Source: an uncultured Bacilli bacterium
GTDB lineage: Bacteria > Bacillota_I > Bacilli_A > RF39 > UBA660
Assembly (NCBI GenBank): GCA_950097225.1
Contig: CATNCE010000009.1
Coordinates: 1 to 46,323, forward strand
Direction of reading: 5' to 3'
Length of the DNA: 46,323 nt
Made by a program: the position numbers and the translations under genes. Positions within the stretch are counted from its first letter, which is position 1, and the number at the start of each line of letters is the position of its first letter. This document shows, in pieces, positions 7,253-15,476 of the stretch. The notes under the pieces are model-generated. The model searched no databases and had not been told where the DNA came from. It saw nothing but the letters and a program-made list of their open reading frames with translations.

Positions 7253-8566
7253 TTACAAAGTTATTGTATTTTCATTACTAAATCTTACAATTCGTTCTTG
7301 TTCGTTTCCCGCACTATCTGTATATTTTATGGAAACACCATTTTCTGGGTCCTCTAAAAAACGCAAAACATGTTCTAAATATAAAGGATCCCCAACGCTT
7401 ATGATATCGCGGTAATCTAGGAAACTCACATTATCTTGATCTTCCAATAAATCCTCAACACTACAGCCTTGCTCATTAGCTGTTTCTTCTAATACTGTGA
7501 GCATGTTTCCCACTCCAAAATTATAACATTGAATAGCAGCAGGAATATTATAATGCATTTTTTCAAACGAATAACGAAGGATAATGCAACCAACAGAAAT
7601 ATTAGTCTTTGGATTCAATAAATCTTCTGGCGTTATAAGCTGAGTATTAGGTCTGCCAGCAAAGTCATTTGGATGATCAGTCAAAATGATTGTCTCTTCA
7701 TATTGTTTCTCAAAATTATATAATGTTATTGGCATATCTTTCCATGAATTAAACTGAATCTGCATTAAATTATCTACATAACCGCCACTTTCTTGAGCAA
7801 TCATACTAAGTACTAAATTAACGGATACTCCCCATCTAGTAGCTCGTTCTTCAATCATAGGCAAGTAATTATCAACAACATTGTTATACTTTACCTCATC
7901 ATAACTGCTATCATATGATATATTAACCATTTGCTCACTATTTGATTCTTCAAGCATTGTTAAAGAATCATTATTTTGAACTTGCAATTCATCATTAATA
8001 ATATCGCCTGTAAGTTCATCACTTGCTCCATCATGCTGATACAAAGCTGAAGTAAGTTTAGGATCATGATTTTGTTGATAAACTTGCGCATCGATTTTTA
8101 ATGGCTCTGCAATGTCAAATTTTTCAATATCATCTTCTATTTCAAATGCTATATCATTTTGAACATTTACTTCTTTTAAATTACCAGCAGTCACTGAAAG
8201 AGCACAAGCAGCCAACAAACCTGTTACAGCCGTACCAACATACTTTCCTTTTTTTACAAACGATCCCTTAACATAGTGTTTTTGATATTTTTCTAAACCC
8301 TTACAAATTTTCTTTATATTTTTTACAAAAAATCTTTGGTAATTATTACTAAAAAACAAATCTACATCATCAATCAAAACACGAATATCTTTACCATCAA
8401 GAACTATTTTTTTATTCTTTATATTTAAAGTATTAAATTTATTATTATCAACTTCTTTTAATAAAGCTAGAGCATCGTCATTATAATAATGTATTGTTTT
8501 ATTTGCTGTAATCTTTGTACACACAAAATTATAATTGTCATCAAAATAAAATACATAACTTTTCAT
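7253..8566 (-). CDS. Membrane-anchored lytic transglycosylase-like protein
   Basis: A 437-residue protein. Residues 1-100 are a basic, unrecognised cytoplasmic part; about 109-127 is a membrane segment; 128-225 is an acidic linker; from about 228 comes a transglycosylase SLT-like domain. This domain has 'LVLSMIAQESGG' with the likely catalytic Glu259, 'NLMQIQ', 'NPKTNISVGCIILRY' and 'AAIQCYNFGVG'. Such enzymes cut peptidoglycan glycan strands. The large cytoplasmic N-terminal part is unusual and could sense or dock something inside. It overlaps the small upstream gene by 4 bp of coding sequence (ATGA) from the true start at 8566. Confidence 0.82.
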   Translation of the reverse strand: MKSYVFYFDDNYNFVCTKITANKTIHYYNDDALALLKEVDNNKFNTLNIKNKKIVLDGKDIRVLIDDVDLFFSNNYQRFFVKNIKKICKGLEKYQKHYVKGSFVKKGKYVGTAVTGLLAACALSVTAGNLKEVNVQNDIAFEIEDDIEKFDIAEPLKIDAQVYQQNHDPKLTSALYQHDGASDELTGDIINDELQVQNNDSLTMLEESNSEQMVNISYDSSYDEVKYNNVVDNYLPMIEERATRWGVSVNLVLSMIAQESGGYVDNLMQIQFNSWKDMPITLYNFEKQYEETIILTDHPNDFAGRPNTQLITPEDLLNPKTNISVGCIILRYSFEKMHYNIPAAIQCYNFGVGNMLTVLEETANEQGCSVEDLLEDQDNVSFLDYRDIISVGDPLYLEHVLRFLEDPENGVSIKYTDSAGNEQERIVRFSNENTITL

Positions 8567-8757
8567 ATTGCCATTACCTCCTTAACTTCTAGGAAAGTAG
8601 CGTCATCAATTTCTTCTAATATCAATTGATCTTCCTCATAGTGGAATCCACTTATAAAAGTTGTAATTCCATCACTATAGGCGATAAAACAATTATCATC
8701 AATTTTGACACTAGTAAGATATGTGTAATTTTTATTATCAATCACGATATCTAACAT
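8563..8757 (-). CDS. Small protein, DUF1292-like, unknown function
   Basis: A 64-residue acidic protein: 'MLDIVIDNKNYTYLTSV...CFIAYSDG...FISGFHYEEDQLILEEI'. The alternating short strands resemble the DUF1292 family of small Firmicute proteins, but the match is weak. The start at 8757 is preferred over an in-frame ATG at 8817, because GGTGATAGT lies directly upstream (the same ribosome-binding pattern as the genes at 40867 and 44463) and a TGTTACAAT promoter lies inside the longer version. Its stop overlaps the transglycosylase start, so the two are co-translated. Confidence 0.65.
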   Translation of the reverse strand: MLDIVIDNKNYTYLTSVKIDDNCFIAYSDGITTFISGFHYEEDQLILEEIDDATFLEVKEVMAI

Positions 8758-8774
8758 ACTATCACCTACTATAA

Positions 8775-8783
8775 ATTGTAACA
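8775..8783 (-). promoter_or_regulatory. Extended -10-like promoter of the 8757-7253 operon
   Basis: On the minus strand TGTTACAAT, one mismatch from TGnTATAAT, 17 nt before the start at 8757. Confidence 0.45.
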
Positions 8784-8823
8784 TATTTTTATCAATATAT
8801 GTATCCCCTTTTCTCATACAATA

Positions 8824-8832
8824 TGATATAAT
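8824..8832 (+). promoter_or_regulatory. Extended -10 promoter of the 37-residue gene
   Basis: TGATATAAT, 28 nt before the ATG at 8861. It is divergent from the promoter at 8775-8783, about 40 bp away. Confidence 0.65.
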
Positions 8833-8860
8833 AACTAAGTATTAGTTATGGAGGTTGTTT

Positions 8861-8974
8861 ATGAAAGTATATAAAAAGAATTTACCAAAGGGCGTAAAAA
8901 AGATGTTCGCTCTTGAAAAAGGTGTAAAAGTAAAATATATTAATAAAAAAAGCAAAAAGAAAAGTTCAAAATAA
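8861..8974 (+). CDS. 37-residue very basic small protein
   Basis: A short gene with every expression signal: extended -10 at 8824, GGAGG Shine-Dalgarno 6-7 nt before the ATG, and a terminator at its end. The product starts 'MKVYKKNLPKGVKKMFALEK' and ends in a Lys/Ser-rich tail. About 15 of 37 residues are lysine, with no Arg and no hydrophobic segment. It could be a nucleic-acid-binding peptide, a ribosome-associated peptide or a toxin-like peptide. No family is recognised. Confidence 0.65.
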   Translation: MKVYKKNLPKGVKKMFALEKGVKVKYINKKSKKKSSK

Positions 8975-8998
8975 ATAAATGAATTTTTCTTTTTTTTA
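8959..8998 (+). terminator. Terminator of the 37-residue gene
   Basis: GAAAAGTTCA (8959-8968) pairs with TGAATTTTTC (8980-8989) over 10 bp with one G·U, followed by T9. It overlaps the last codons of the gene. Confidence 0.8.
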
Positions 8999-9008
8999 AT
9001 TCTAAATA

Positions 9009-9017
9009 TGCTATACT
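9009..9017 (+). promoter_or_regulatory. Extended -10 promoter of the DUF3810 gene
   Basis: TGCTATACT, 17 nt before the ATG at 9035, with GTAGGTGAA as ribosome-binding site. Confidence 0.6.
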
Positions 9018-9034
9018 TAGAAAGTAGGTGAAAT

Positions 9035-10507
9035 ATGAAAACGAAAAAAGATAAAACGGAGAAAAATTATATCAAACTAGATAAAATTAACAAACGCATT
9101 AATATAGGAATTATTGTCTTTATAATTATTTATATACTAAATAACCTAATAATGTATTTTAGTGATAATTATGCAGCCTTTTTTATTACTCATATCCTAA
9201 ATAATATTAACGGACTATTTTATTATCTATGCAGTTATATACCTTATCTTTCTTACATTATATTAGGGATCTATGCTCTATATGTTATCATTTATTTGAT
9301 ATTGGATATTTATTATGAATCTTTTTCTAAAGACGATTATATTACTCGTAGTAGGCATGTTAATCGTCTATATCGCGGATTTATCATCATTTCACTCTTT
9401 CTTGTTATTCCAAATCTTTTAGCTCAATTCGAAAACCATTTACCAAATTTTGATAAGCTTCTTTTTCCTGAAACGCAAACAAAAACCTATACGAAAGAGG
9501 ATTTGATTAACCTAAACACTTATCTAGGTGAACAAGTCATAAAGTATAGTGATGAAATTCCGCGCAATAAAGACAGAAGCATTGATTACTCAATTAATTA
9601 TAACGAGCAAGCCATTAATGATTTAAAGAAAATTGCGGATAGACTCAACTTATTGAAAGGATTATACCCCCAAAATAGTAGCCATATTAATGATTTTATT
9701 CGTGGGTTTGTTGGATCAAAGACGATTGGTTTCACAACTCCATATAGTACTTATTTTGATTATGATGCATCTCCTACGAGTATAATTAGCACGATAACTC
9801 ATGAATTTTGTCACACAAAGGGGATAGTTCGCGAAAATGAGACTGTTTATTGCGCTTTTCTTGCCGGAACTGAAAGTGAAAATAAGTTATCTAATTATGC
9901 AGCTTATCTCGAGGCATTCTCATGGACAAGTGCAGCATTGTTAACCATTGATTATGAAATAGGAGACGAAATCGAAGATCGAGTTCTATCTAAGTGCTTA
10001 ACTGATAACTATTCAGAGTTGTGTGATGTCTATACTAAAAACACTAATGAATATATTCGAGGTAGCAAATATTTAAAGATAGTAACATATCAATTGCATA
10101 ATTATATAGACTACAAAAGTGATCTAATGGATGCCTTATATATTTTAAGTAATAATGACGCAGAGTTCACTATTGGTAAGACTCCTGTAACTATTGAAGT
10201 CATAGAAAAGTTAATCGAGACAAATACCAAAAATCATTTGACTGTAACAATCCCTTTAAACAATAATCGTTTTTCTAAAATAAAAGAGGCTTTAAAAAAT
10301 GATTATTTATTCCTATCAGTATATCAGAAAAACAAAGAAGAAAAAGAATCGAGCAATAAGTTAGATGATGCCAACAATTATTATTTAGCACCATTTAAAG
10401 ATAAAGATGAAAATATGTTCTTTAACATGCATTACGGCAGTATTGAATATGAATACTCCAGAGTCGCTAGACTTCTTTTAGAACACTACGAAAAAAACAA
10501 GTCCTAA
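9035..10507 (+). CDS. DUF3810 family membrane zinc-metalloprotease-like protein
   Basis: A 490-residue protein. Three N-terminal membrane segments (about 23-41, 62-92 and 112-130) are followed by a soluble domain. The zinc motif 'THEFCHTKGIVRENE' (HEFCH, H256-H260, plus a downstream Glu) matches the DUF3810 pattern THE-xx-H-xxG-xxRExE. 'AAYLEAFSW' follows, also typical. The family is uncharacterised; the HExxH motif suggests a membrane-tethered peptidase. The gene is alone and ends in a terminator shared with the convergent gene at 10534. Confidence 0.85.
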   Translation: MKTKKDKTEKNYIKLDKINKRINIGIIVFIIIYILNNLIMYFSDNYAAFFITHILNNINGLFYYLCSYIPYLSYIILGIYALYVIIYLILDIYYESFSKDDYITRSRHVNRLYRGFIIISLFLVIPNLLAQFENHLPNFDKLLFPETQTKTYTKEDLINLNTYLGEQVIKYSDEIPRNKDRSIDYSINYNEQAINDLKKIADRLNLLKGLYPQNSSHINDFIRGFVGSKTIGFTTPYSTYFDYDASPTSIISTITHEFCHTKGIVRENETVYCAFLAGTESENKLSNYAAYLEAFSWTSAALLTIDYEIGDEIEDRVLSKCLTDNYSELCDVYTKNTNEYIRGSKYLKIVTYQLHNYIDYKSDLMDALYILSNNDAEFTIGKTPVTIEVIEKLIETNTKNHLTVTIPLNNNRFSKIKEALKNDYLFLSVYQKNKEEKESSNKLDDANNYYLAPFKDKDENMFFNMHYGSIEYEYSRVARLLLEHYEKNKS

Positions 10508-10528
10508 AAATCCAGGAACTTGTTTTTT
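10496..10528. terminator. Bidirectional terminator
   Basis: AACAAGT / ACTTGTT with an inner CCT/AGG and one bulged base, A-rich on the left and T-rich on the right, so it works in both directions between the genes ending at 10507 (+) and 10534 (-). It overlaps the end of the DUF3810 gene. Confidence 0.8.
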
Positions 10529-10533
10529 AATAC

Positions 10534-11712
10534 TTAAATATCTTTTTCGTAACTTATATCATTAATTGAGTATCTCTTCTTTTTAGCAAACAGATTAAGC
10601 AGTTTATTAGCGCCTAATACTAATAATGCCAGTAAAATAAAGTAGATAAAACCAAATGCTGTAAATTGAGGCTGACTCTTAGTTAAAAGACCAATAATTG
10701 AAACACCAGCACTCATCGATGTTACAATTGTTAAACTATTAATAGAGTTGCTAGTAACATCTTGCTTTAAACCATTAAATAATTTTTGCGCTGAACTAAC
10801 ATAATCTTTTGTCATTGACCAAATTTGTTTAATATAATCGAGTGTATCGCGTAGTGTCTCATAACGGTACCCACTTATATTCAAAAATTCTGTTAACTCG
10901 GCATCAGATTTAGCAATTTTTTCACGCGTAGATATATATGAGCCCATTTGATTTATACGCCCATTTATCAAACTTATGGTTTTAGCATACCCATCCAACT
11001 TAGCATTAAACTTAACAATATCGGCACCTTTTACTTGCGCATTATTTTTAACCTTATCAATTTTCTCCCAAATTATTCTATGAATATTTAAATAACGATG
11101 TAATTGTCCTTTAAACTCACGAATAAATACTTGTTCTTCAATGTATCTTTCTATGTTTGATAATGACTGAGTTTTATTATTTATAAAATAGTATTTATCG
11201 CCACGAACGACATCATACTTATCATTTTTAAATTCAAAATATTTTTGTTTTTCTGTTCTCGAAAGCAAATCATTTATTTGTTCTTTTGTTGCTTTATCTA
11301 CAGTAATGAAATACGGATAAATTGTTTCAATATTGGCGAGCTCTTTCGGAATAGGCGCTCCCAAACTAAACAGATATGAAAGAGCAGGGGACAACTTATT
11401 TTCATAATAGTCAGTAACATGCTCTATATCAGCAAATAATGTGTCCTCACTAACTTTTTTATTATTAAGTGTTATTAAACCATCCTCAAATATTTTTACC
11501 TTGATATCTAAAGCTGTAGTAAATTCAATAAATTCTTCTCCTGCAACTCCATAGTCAATTTTTCCAATTTTCAACTCTTTATGAAAGCTATTTAATTTTT
11601 CTTGATCTAGTTCTAATTTCGACTTGGCGTCTCTTAAAAAATCATAAATTTCTGATAATTGTAGCATAGTTCTTTGAAACCAACCACCTACATAAATATT
11701 ACTTATTTTCAT
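10534..11712 (-). CDS. Unknown protein with two C-terminal membrane segments
   Basis: A 392-residue protein I cannot assign. It begins 'MKISNIYVGGWFQRTMLQLSEIYDFL', a conserved-looking opening. The middle is mostly charged helices (about 185-310) that could form coiled coils. Two hydrophobic segments lie near 323-345 and 347-368, and a basic C-terminal tail ends the protein, so it is probably anchored with most of its mass in the cytoplasm. It lies 12 bp downstream of the GNAT gene (11725) and is likely co-transcribed with it. Confidence 0.7.
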   Translation of the reverse strand: MKISNIYVGGWFQRTMLQLSEIYDFLRDAKSKLELDQEKLNSFHKELKIGKIDYGVAGEEFIEFTTALDIKVKIFEDGLITLNNKKVSEDTLFADIEHVTDYYENKLSPALSYLFSLGAPIPKELANIETIYPYFITVDKATKEQINDLLSRTEKQKYFEFKNDKYDVVRGDKYYFINNKTQSLSNIERYIEEQVFIREFKGQLHRYLNIHRIIWEKIDKVKNNAQVKGADIVKFNAKLDGYAKTISLINGRINQMGSYISTREKIAKSDAELTEFLNISGYRYETLRDTLDYIKQIWSMTKDYVSSAQKLFNGLKQDVTSNSINSLTIVTSMSAGVSIIGLLTKSQPQFTAFGFIYFILLALLVLGANKLLNLFAKKKRYSINDISYEKDI

Positions 11713-11724
11713 CTTCTCAACATC

Positions 11725-12168
11725 CTACTTACTTATTTTTTTGTCAAAAAACTTTGCATCTTCAACATTAAATCCAAAATTTTTATAACAAGCGTGGGCA
11801 GCTTGTCTAAAGTTCATTGACCAAAGTTTAATATCCTTACATCCGCACTCACGACATATACTCTCACATTCCGTTAACATCCTTGTTCCTAAATTATGAC
11901 GTCTATAATCTGGTTTTACACACACATGGTTCAGTATAGCATAATTTCCCATACTTTCATAACATGTCGGAACAATCGTAATCTTGGTATGCGCAACGAT
12001 TTTATCATCAATGATTCCCACTAAATAAATTTGATTTTCATCATTTTCTGTTTTTTTAAACTCTTTTTTAGCAAATTCTATATCTGTTGTTTCCTCAAAG
12101 CATTCATTGCAAAGTTGAATAATTCCTGGAACATCAGCAATATTTGCTAGTCTAAATATTACATCCAT
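11725..12168 (-). CDS. GNAT family N-acetyltransferase
   Basis: A 147-residue acetyltransferase of the GNAT superfamily. The core is 'YAILNHVCVKPDYRRHNLGTRMLTECE' (acetyl-CoA binding R/QxxGxG-like loop RRHNLGT), followed by 'CKDIKLWSMNFRQAAHACYKNFGF', the usual strand-helix-strand end with the AxxxYxxxGF pattern. The substrate cannot be told from sequence. It is the first gene of a likely two-gene unit with 10534-11712. Confidence 0.88.
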   Translation of the reverse strand: MDVIFRLANIADVPGIIQLCNECFEETTDIEFAKKEFKKTENDENQIYLVGIIDDKIVAHTKITIVPTCYESMGNYAILNHVCVKPDYRRHNLGTRMLTECESICRECGCKDIKLWSMNFRQAAHACYKNFGFNVEDAKFFDKKISK

Positions 12169-12318
12169 TTACAATCCATCCTTCTATATTTATAAGGATA
12201 TATTATCATTAATTAGCATATATTGGCAATGACTCAACATTTTATATACATTTAAAAATGTAAATAAAACGCTCAGAATCCACTATTTAAGAATATAGTT
12301 TACATAGAATAATTTCAC

Positions 12319-12356
12319 CTCAAAATAAAAACTGTACGAAATATTTCATACAGTTT
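12319..12356 (-). terminator. Terminator of the 13043-12369 gene
   Basis: On the minus strand, AAACTGTATGAAAT pairs with ATTTCGTACAGTTT, a 14-bp palindromic stem (about 12 bp once a loop is allowed), followed by TTATTTT. One pair is U·G only in minus-strand RNA, supporting that direction. Confidence 0.85.
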
Positions 12357-12368
12357 CTAATAATTCTA

Positions 12369-13043
12369 TTAATCTTTTTTATTTGGCTTTAGAGTACGAA
12401 TATGAATTCCAGCTGGATCTTTAGCAGCATCGCTAAAGTGTATTTCGCTGTAGTTGATTTTTTCGTTAAGCATACTATCTAACATTCCATTGTATTCATT
12501 AATAGCTTCGATCATTTCTATATATTCTTCCTCACTATTGGCCCAAAAATAGCAATTATTTAAGGACTCTTTAGCCATCTTAATTATTTTTAAACTTGTT
12601 TCCGTTTCCTTTTGTTGCTTCAAGATACTATCATATTTGCCATTTAATAAACTTAACTCTTGTTCCAATTCTTCTTTTTTCTTTATTAATGTCTCTACAC
12701 CTTGGCGTTTTAAATCGTTTATCCGTGCTAAATATATACCAACACTCATGCTTAAACTTTTGATCATCCAAACACTAAGGACACAAAGTGCAGCCATTAT
12801 TATTGTCATATTTAAAGCGCTCTTTGCTATACTTACAATCAAATTACTGCCAAATAGTAATGAAAAAAATATTGTAAACGCTTGTATAATGCGATCTTCA
12901 CTAATCTTATTTTTTGTAATATTGTACATATTTATCATAGCCAAACAATCCGCTATTTCTGATTTACGCATAATAATTTTTTCGATCATCTGATCTTGCT
13001 TTTCGCACTCTAAAAGTAGTCTTTCTTCCTCGAGTTCAAACAT
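12369..13043 (-). CDS. Coiled-coil protein with two membrane segments, unknown function
   Basis: A 224-residue protein starting 'MFELEEERLLLECEKQ'. Two hydrophobic segments (about 55-76 and 80-100) lie between an N-terminal charged helix and a longer coiled-coil region (about 108-165, heptad-like Glu/Lys/Leu pattern). The ATG at 13043 is preferred to an in-frame GTG at 13055, because the GTG belongs to the AAAGGTGG ribosome-binding site. No family is recognised. The arrangement suits a membrane scaffold with both ends in the cytoplasm. It is transcribed alone. Confidence 0.7.
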   Translation of the reverse strand: MFELEEERLLLECEKQDQMIEKIIMRKSEIADCLAMINMYNITKNKISEDRIIQAFTIFFSLLFGSNLIVSIAKSALNMTIIMAALCVLSVWMIKSLSMSVGIYLARINDLKRQGVETLIKKKEELEQELSLLNGKYDSILKQQKETETSLKIIKMAKESLNNCYFWANSEEEYIEMIEAINEYNGMLDSMLNEKINYSEIHFSDAAKDPAGIHIRTLKPNKKD

Positions 13044-13116
13044 GATACCAACCACCTTTGTTTAATTTTTTTTATGGTATCACGTTTTACTTTAAAAAGC
13101 AATTGCTCTGTTGTTA

Positions 13117-13551
13117 TTACAAATAAGCCTTTAACTTTTCAAGGGCATTTTCTTGCATATCGACATATTCTTTTACAAGTTCTTCTACTTGCTGATCAGC
13201 AATTTTATGATTAAGTAATTTTCTACCTTCAATAATTCCCATATTTGTGCCCTTAACAATCAACTCGGCTATTTTAGAGTCACTTTTATCTAAGAATGTC
13301 TGTATTTCAATTCCATACCAAGTTCGCACCTTTTCCATAACACTCGTCTCATGCGGTTCTTCCATACTATATTCGGGATAAAGTTTTTCAATATCCTCTG
13401 TAATCTTCTTATAATCGCATACCTGTTTATCCAAAATTTCCTTTAATTCTTTACTATCTACCTTATCAAAAATAAAATTAATGGCATCAATTCCCATGCA
13501 TGCCCCTTTATTTAATTCATCTAATACATTTAAACTTTCCTTTTCTTTCAC
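13117..13551 (-). CDS. Ferritin-like four-helix protein, unknown function
   Basis: A 144-residue, all-helical protein: 'LDELNKGACMGIDAINFIFDKV', 'LKEILDKQVCDYKKITEDIEKLY', 'KSDSKIAELIVKGTNMGIIEGRKLLNH', 'EELVKEYVDMQENALEKLKAYL'. This matches a widespread unnamed Firmicute family with a ferritin-like/DUF2383-like helical repeat; the iron ligands of true ferritins are not evident. Start: GTG at 13551, because GGGTGA lies five bases upstream; the longer GTG at 13560 would be inside the ribosome-binding site. It is probably cytosolic and transcribed alone. Confidence 0.65.
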   Translation of the reverse strand: MKEKESLNVLDELNKGACMGIDAINFIFDKVDSKELKEILDKQVCDYKKITEDIEKLYPEYSMEEPHETSVMEKVRTWYGIEIQTFLDKSDSKIAELIVKGTNMGIIEGRKLLNHKIADQQVEELVKEYVDMQENALEKLKAYL

Positions 13552-13607
13552 TTTAGTCACCCATTATTATTGTGAGAAGAATAGTTCTTATTTATGCAAA
13601 CTTTTTT

Positions 13608-13640
13608 CAAAATAAAAATGCCCATAACCAAGTTATGAAC
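13608..13640 (-). terminator. Terminator of the 14928-13660 gene
   Basis: On the minus strand, TTCATAAC pairs with GTTATGGG (6 Watson-Crick pairs plus two wobble pairs) around a TTG loop, followed by CATTTTTATTTT. Confidence 0.65.
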
Positions 13641-13659
13641 ACTTCCTAAATACTATTAA

Positions 13660-14928
13660 TTATTTATCTGCCTTTTTTAATATATAAGCACTTTGTTTAG
13701 CAACTTTTGTTACCTTGATATTTCTTATTACATCAATATCATCCATTGTATATTCGTCTTTTACTAAATCAGATAATCCAACAGAATTCAAGTAATCATT
13801 AATATTCATTATATTCCCGAATTCGTTTTCCACGCCCTCTTCATAAGAAGGGTATAGTTCCATACGAACCTCGGTTACATCATTTCTGTAATTAAATCCA
13901 TATGTTCCATTTTCATCAGCTGTTATTAATGCATCAGGATTATAAAGATCTTTAAAAACATGTAATCCATCATTGAATTGATAAGGACAAGCATAAGTAA
14001 TGAAATAAAGATCTTCTGCTTGATCATCATAAGCACTATACCAATTTGGTCTTTCTTCATCTACTTTAATTATATACAAGTCTTCACTTTTTATCTTATT
14101 ATTTGCTAAGGATTCGTCTCCTAATGCCTCACTTATTTTAAATGTTAAACCGTTTTTCTCTTCATACGTATAGGCATCTTTAATTTCCCCATCAAGATTG
14201 TTCTCTTTTAAAACAGATTCTAAAGAGCTTAAACGAACTCCACGGTCTTTAACGTATTTATAATCATTCTTATTATCTATACTAGAAACAATTGCTATAA
14301 CATTATCTTCAAGATCTGTTATAAAATAATAAAGCTCAATAGTATTACGCGATGAAGAAATATAGTCGTATACTCGGTAATTGCCATATTGGGAACAAGA
14401 GTCAAGCATATATAAACTATTTCCTATTCCAAGGCTTCCCAAGCGATTATCTAATACCTTTAAATTATCCAATAAATAACCATTTTCAGAAGTTTCTTCA
14501 TAAGATGGAGAATTATTTCTTGAATCACAGAATACCATAAAATTATCTAGTATCTCTTGTTTAGTTTGGGCAATATTTGCATAGACAATAGCCTCTTTAG
14601 CTGCATCATACATATCTTTATCGATAAAGTCTTTCATAACGCTTTTTAATGTATCATATGTGTTTATTTCATCAACCAAATCATAATATAGTTCATAAGG
14701 CATTTTAGAAATTAATTTTTGAATACGTCTGCTTCGCTCATAAGATGCTGCCAAATCATCTTCATCTAGTTTATCTATAGTATTTAATTCCTTACAAATT
14801 GCCTCTTCGACATCTTCTTCAATATTGGCTAATTTGCTATCTGAATAAGCATAAACTGGCGCTGTATTCGTAAGTGTAAGTGCTAGCACAAGAGCTGACA
14901 AAATTTGTTTTATATTTTCCTTTTTCAT
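13660..14928 (-). CDS. Secreted protein of unknown function
   Basis: A 422-residue protein with a clear signal peptide: 'MKKENIKQILSALVLALTLTNTAPVYA' with an AYA-type cleavage site near residue 27. The mature part is acidic and Tyr/Asp/Glu-rich. A helical first third (about 30-135) precedes a mixed alpha/beta remainder with 'YYFITDLEDNVIAIVSSIDN' and 'LYFITYACPYQ'. I recognise no family. It has one of the few classical -35/-10 promoters in the window and its own terminator, so it is an independently expressed exported protein. Confidence 0.75.
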   Translation of the reverse strand: MKKENIKQILSALVLALTLTNTAPVYAYSDSKLANIEEDVEEAICKELNTIDKLDEDDLAASYERSRRIQKLISKMPYELYYDLVDEINTYDTLKSVMKDFIDKDMYDAAKEAIVYANIAQTKQEILDNFMVFCDSRNNSPSYEETSENGYLLDNLKVLDNRLGSLGIGNSLYMLDSCSQYGNYRVYDYISSSRNTIELYYFITDLEDNVIAIVSSIDNKNDYKYVKDRGVRLSSLESVLKENNLDGEIKDAYTYEEKNGLTFKISEALGDESLANNKIKSEDLYIIKVDEERPNWYSAYDDQAEDLYFITYACPYQFNDGLHVFKDLYNPDALITADENGTYGFNYRNDVTEVRMELYPSYEEGVENEFGNIMNINDYLNSVGLSDLVKDEYTMDDIDVIRNIKVTKVAKQSAYILKKADK

Positions 14929-14954
14929 ATTTAAAATCTCCTCAAGACCGAGTT

Positions 14955-14983
14955 ATAATATCACTATCAATAAGCGAAGTCAA
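14955..14983 (-). promoter_or_regulatory. Classical sigma-A-type promoter of the secreted-protein gene
   Basis: On the minus strand TTGACT, 17-bp spacer, TATTAT, about 27 nt before the start at 14928, followed by a GAGGAG ribosome-binding site. It is one of only two clear -35/-10 promoters noticed here. Confidence 0.75.
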
Positions 14984-15114
14984 TAACAATTTTGAATTAT
15001 GTTTTATATATTTCGTGTTTATGTGTTTTCATACATAAATTATTGTAAAAAAGAAAGCCCCTCCTACGATTTTAAAATAAAACTAGCCAAAAAAACAACT
15101 GGCCTAATTATAAA

Positions 15115-15384
15115 TTATTGATTATTATGATGTTCTTTACAATGTCTCCTATGTTCATGATAGTTTTCAGTATTATATTGGCAATTTCCATTTCCAGTAT
15201 TTTGATGCCTATGAGTATTTGTTTCTTCATAATAATCACAAACTTCATTATCATCGCGATAAGGACAATTTTGCTTACACGATACTATATCATTGGTTGA
15301 AACTATCTCGCCATTATTTAAAGCATAAACAGTAGTTGCCATTAAAGAAAATACAACTATTCCCACAATCCAGTACTTCTTCAT
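15115..15384 (-). CDS. Small exported Cys/His-rich protein
   Basis: An 89-residue precursor: 'MKKYWIVGIVVFSLMATTVYA' is a signal peptide with cleavage near residue 21. The mature part has 'CKQNCPYRDDNEVCDYY', 'THRHQNTGNGNCQY' and 'YHEHRRHCKEHH': five cysteines and eight histidines in about 68 residues, with acidic and amide residues. The pattern suggests extracytoplasmic metal binding (zinc, copper or nickel) or a disulfide-stabilised peptide. No family is recognised. It is expressed from its own promoter at 15412-15441. Confidence 0.7.
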   Translation of the reverse strand: MKKYWIVGIVVFSLMATTVYALNNGEIVSTNDIVSCKQNCPYRDDNEVCDYYEETNTHRHQNTGNGNCQYNTENYHEHRRHCKEHHNNQ

Positions 15385-15411
15385 AAAATAACACCCTCTC
15401 TAACAACAATA

Positions 15412-15441
15412 ATTATACAAATTATTATATGATGACGTCAA
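15412..15441 (-). promoter_or_regulatory. Classical promoter of the Cys/His-rich protein gene
   Basis: On the minus strand TTGACG, 18-bp spacer, TATAAT, 27 nt before the ATG at 15384, followed by GAGAGGGTG as ribosome-binding site. Confidence 0.72.
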
Positions 15442-15476
15442 TTAAATATCCATCTTTTTAATATTAAACTTTATAA

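Noticed and set aside
8758-8817. Longer start of the 64-residue minus-strand gene
   Set aside because: The extra part contains the likely promoter and the GGTGAT ribosome-binding site.
15089-15107. Repeat AACTAGCC...AACTGGCC as a terminator
   Set aside because: The copies are direct, not inverted, and form no useful hairpin.
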